Of a stretch of 64,000 nucleotides of DNA, positions 63,973 through 64,000 are shown one piece after another (within the stretch, counting starts at the first letter, position 1; each line of letters opens with the position of its first letter). Made by a program: the position numbers and the translations under genes. The notes under the pieces are model-generated. The model saw only the letters and a list, made by a program, of their open reading frames with translations, was not told the DNA's origin and ran no database searches. The stretch is from Affinundibacterium flavidum (GTDB lineage: Bacteria > Pseudomonadota > Gammaproteobacteria > Burkholderiales > Burkholderiaceae_D), in assembly GCF_014284175.1 (NCBI RefSeq), contig NZ_JACOGA010000012.1, forward strand, positions 62,001 through 126,000, read 5' to 3'.

Positions 63973-64000
63973 CGCGTCTCTCGCATTTGTTTGCTATTCA

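Overview
The window reads as a chromosomal segment of a Gram-negative betaproteobacterium, most likely Burkholderiales and close to Oxalobacteraceae (inference from gene families; no rRNA is present to test it). Supporting signs are a FadL-type porin, a Tsx-like outer envelope protein with a terminal aromatic residue, the three-gene form of the pnt transhydrogenase, the nudJ-mnmA pair, a short SSB-like protein and several lipoprotein signals. There are no rRNA, tRNA, CRISPR, phage or transposase genes. The only mobile-looking DNA is a set of short non-coding inverted-repeat elements.

Layout. 1-9.9 kb (minus): the 5' part of a FadL porin gene, a membrane patatin phospholipase, a cytochrome P450, a secreted prolyl oligopeptidase, a Tsx-like porin and a chemoreceptor. 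10-16.4 kb: a glycine-zipper protein, a short SSB-like protein, a membrane protein, a large VIT/VWA/TPR/DUF2135 protein and a secreted DUF1579-like protein. 16.8-22 kb (plus): a maltose-utilisation set (pgmB, GH65 maltose phosphorylase, GH13 alpha-glucosidase) behind two LacI-type operators, then dsbA. 23-28 kb: a KAS III enzyme, a YitT protein, a TPR protein and a CorC/HlyC-type membrane protein. 28.3-31.9 kb: a large GAF/PAS/GGDEF/EAL protein. 32-35.5 kb: phosphofructokinase, DUF2892 and a persulfide-dioxygenase-like MBL hydrolase, divergent from a TauE/SafE exporter. 35.5-39.9 kb: a stand-alone SIR2-like protein, a second c-di-GMP protein with a degenerate GGDEF, and a 270-bp MITE-like element whose end supplies the start codon of an NTF2-like gene. 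40-45.7 kb: an ArsR repressor with a perfect 26-bp palindromic operator, divergent from an RND pump, a second DUF2892 protein and thioredoxin-2. 46-54 kb: a DUF1269-like protein, an M14 peptidase, an NHL-repeat lipoprotein and a metzincin-DUF4214 protein. 54-60 kb: mnmA, nudJ and the pnt operon with panD inside it. 60-64 kb: an unrecognised TPR-like protein, an inverted duplication of a repeat, a tyrosine-phosphatase-like protein, a lipoprotein hydrolase, a DUF5329 protein and a VOC protein.

How the parts fit. The sugar genes form a phosphorolytic route: maltose plus phosphate gives glucose and beta-glucose-1-phosphate, PgmB makes glucose-6-phosphate, and GH13 trims longer or alternative glucosides; PFK at 32 kb feeds the same glycolysis. 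The 33-35 kb and 40-46 kb blocks share sulfur/thiol themes (MBL, two DUF2892 proteins, TauE, TrxC, a Cys-rich ArsR) and may be one thiol-stress system split by about 5 kb. The pnt/panD operon joins NADPH supply to pantothenate synthesis.

The most rewarding places for a second look are the MITE-supplied start codon (39.2-39.45 kb), the ArsR operator and its RND/DUF2892/TrxC operon, panD inside pnt, the dual LacI operators, and the inverted duplication beside an unknown gene at 60-62 kb.
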